Part shown: piece by piece, positions 33,601 through 33,678 of the stretch
How positions within the stretch are numbered: position 1 is the first letter of the stretch
Layout of the letters: each line of letters opens with the position of its first letter
DNA from: Vicingus sp036171675
GTDB lineage: Bacteria > Bacteroidota > Bacteroidia > Flavobacteriales_E > Vicingaceae
Assembly (NCBI GenBank): GCA_036171675.1
Contig: JAVHRO010000125.1
Location: 1 to 33,678 of the forward strand
Direction: 5' to 3'
DNA length: 33,678 bases
Program-made: the position numbers and the translations under genes
Notes under the pieces: generated by a model
Told to the model about the DNA's origin: nothing
Seen by the model: the letters and a program-made list of their open reading frames with translations, nothing else
Databases searched by the model: none

Positions 33601-33678
33601 TCCAATTCCAACATTTGTTCCAATTACAGCTGCCGTAATTCTGGTAATAGGGGTTATTGCATATTATAGGAACAGGGC
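30602..33678 (+). CDS. ccsBA: Fused cytochrome c assembly protein CcsBA (ResB-CcsA), cut at the window end
   Basis: The frame runs open from ATG 30602 to the window edge (1025 codons). The N-terminal ResB/CcsB part has early helices (about 12-30, 50-66, 78-95, with FTYHIALIII), a long extracytoplasmic region and a helix near 437-456. Near 468-486 comes a signal-like hydrophobic segment ending LNAQ, then another extracytoplasmic region and the CcsA part with GHAPWSNGYES, MIHVAVITGSYG, the WWD motif (WANESWGRYWGWDPKETWA, about 924-942) and HLRF. System II proteins export heme and attach it to c-type cytochromes. The fusion is the usual form in Bacteroidota. The 3' end is missing from the window. 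Confidence 0.93.
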   Translation, partial: MLKTFKDIFFSTKLTAVLLFVFGIAIGAATFIENDFGTPAAKYLVFNTRWLEMIMVLLAVNLLGNIFKYKMYQKSKLTTFTYHIALIIILIGAGITRYIGFEGMMHIRQGEQSNVIVSGDAYLQCSVDDQKMQYSFDKLLFLNPLRNEKFNVDFNFEGKDIIVKYKDFIANSVDTVVSVAHGKKMLEIVTVGQGGRVSKFITNGETSMFGDVLVSFNDDKLSEAVKIDEVDGKLMVMSPYDIQYLSMDDKSTGVLVRDSVHEFKNRRLYTIGGVQMVLKGLHESVEIRKISAPKMVSGEDALTIDVTCNNQTKEVTLFGGKGYVSKKTFFQLDGLNFVLAYGSKNIEVPFELRLDKFKLEKYPGSMSPSSYESEVTLIDNKAGGKTFSQRIYMNHVLDYDGYRFFQSSYDQDEQGTVLSVNHDFLGTAVTYVGYLLLALGMLMTLFSGKSRFNSLKNSIKKLRAKRESITILLALFSFGALNAQNHTGHSQNAFVEINKEHAEKFGRILVQDIGGRVKPLQTMASEVLRKVTRKETFNNLDANQVFLSMMYNPMYWQEQPMIKVNHPELAEKLKAVDGYAAFMNFFDKDFNYILAKDAEVANRKKPAERTKYDKEVISVDERANICYMVYQGVMLRIFPKANDVNNTWYSSTEYNVFESDDSSFVKSVLPFYFSAINQSFNENNWNSADSVLQYIVDYQHKFGSAVIPPQSKIDTEILYNKINIFQRLFMYYTFTGLLILLFLFMDIFNSKKWKKKVVSGLSIVLLVLFISHTVGLVARWYISGHAPWSNGYESMIYIAWATVFAGFIFSRTSKMTLAATSILAALILMVAHLNWLDPEITPLVPVLKSYWLMIHVAVITGSYGFLGLGALLGFMNLILMIVRNKNNSNRVEDTIKELTYINEMTLTAGLFMATVGTFLGGVWANESWGRYWGWDPKETWALVIVLIYAMILHLRFIPKANGKYLFNLVSLLGFSSVIMTYFGVNYYLSGLHSYAKGDPVPIPTFVPITAAVILVIGVIAYYRNR

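Overview
The window looks like ordinary chromosomal DNA of a Bacteroidota species, most likely Flavobacteriia. The reasons are: strongly AT-rich DNA; repeated TAnnTTTG (-7) promoter boxes instead of -10 boxes, with no obvious Shine-Dalgarno sequences; the gliding-motility pair gldE/gldD beside ssb and mutY; a PorT-like type IX secretion protein after ubiE; a cargo protein with a C-terminal T9SS sorting domain; a DUF5686 outer-membrane protein; and a fused ResB-CcsA cytochrome c assembly protein. All calls come from reading the sequence and remembered family knowledge; no search was run.

Layout. 1-802: bidirectional terminator and a T9SS cargo protein (-). 1038-6035: four tightly packed + genes (Gfo/Idh/MocA oxidoreductase, zinc-ribbon methyltransferase, membrane family 2 glycosyltransferase, TPR-SpoIIE phosphatase). 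6032-9072: - operon ubiE, porT, COG2509-type FAD oxidoreductase. 9125-11323: - pair of aminotransferase and heptose-7-phosphate kinase. 11324-11668: gene-free gap with a promoter and repeats. 11669-17752: DUF5686 protein, then mutY, ssb, gldE, gldD, all on -. 17895-19994: + strand HU protein, a hidden 30-aa basic protein resembling the bS22/mS38 ribosomal family, and RNase G. 19999-21235: ribH and a TPR membrane protein (-). 21336-25184: recF, a DciA-like DUF721 protein, a DUF6913-like protein, a Wzx-like flippase and a hexapeptide acyltransferase (+). 25232-30521: fabG, sucD, zinc metallopeptidase, folE, queD, DUF2132 protein, KdsC-like phosphatase and DUF2520 protein (-). 30602-end: ccsBA (+), cut by the window edge.

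Functionally the window mixes envelope work (Kdo and heptose steps, glycosyl transfer, export), T9SS/gliding, replication and repair (recF, DciA-like, mutY, ssb), RNA/ribosome (RNase G, bS22-like), and core metabolism (menaquinone, riboflavin, pterin, fatty acid, TCA, cytochrome c maturation).

I found no phage, insertion sequence, CRISPR array, tRNA or rRNA, and no convincing new defence or biosynthetic system. The most worthwhile observations are the unlisted 30-aa basic protein and the hairpins after it, a palindromic divergent promoter at 30549-30566, two genes whose -7 box abuts the start codon (recF, queD), frequent TTG starts, an internal signal-like segment with an in-frame TTG in ccsBA, and three intergenic repeat structures.
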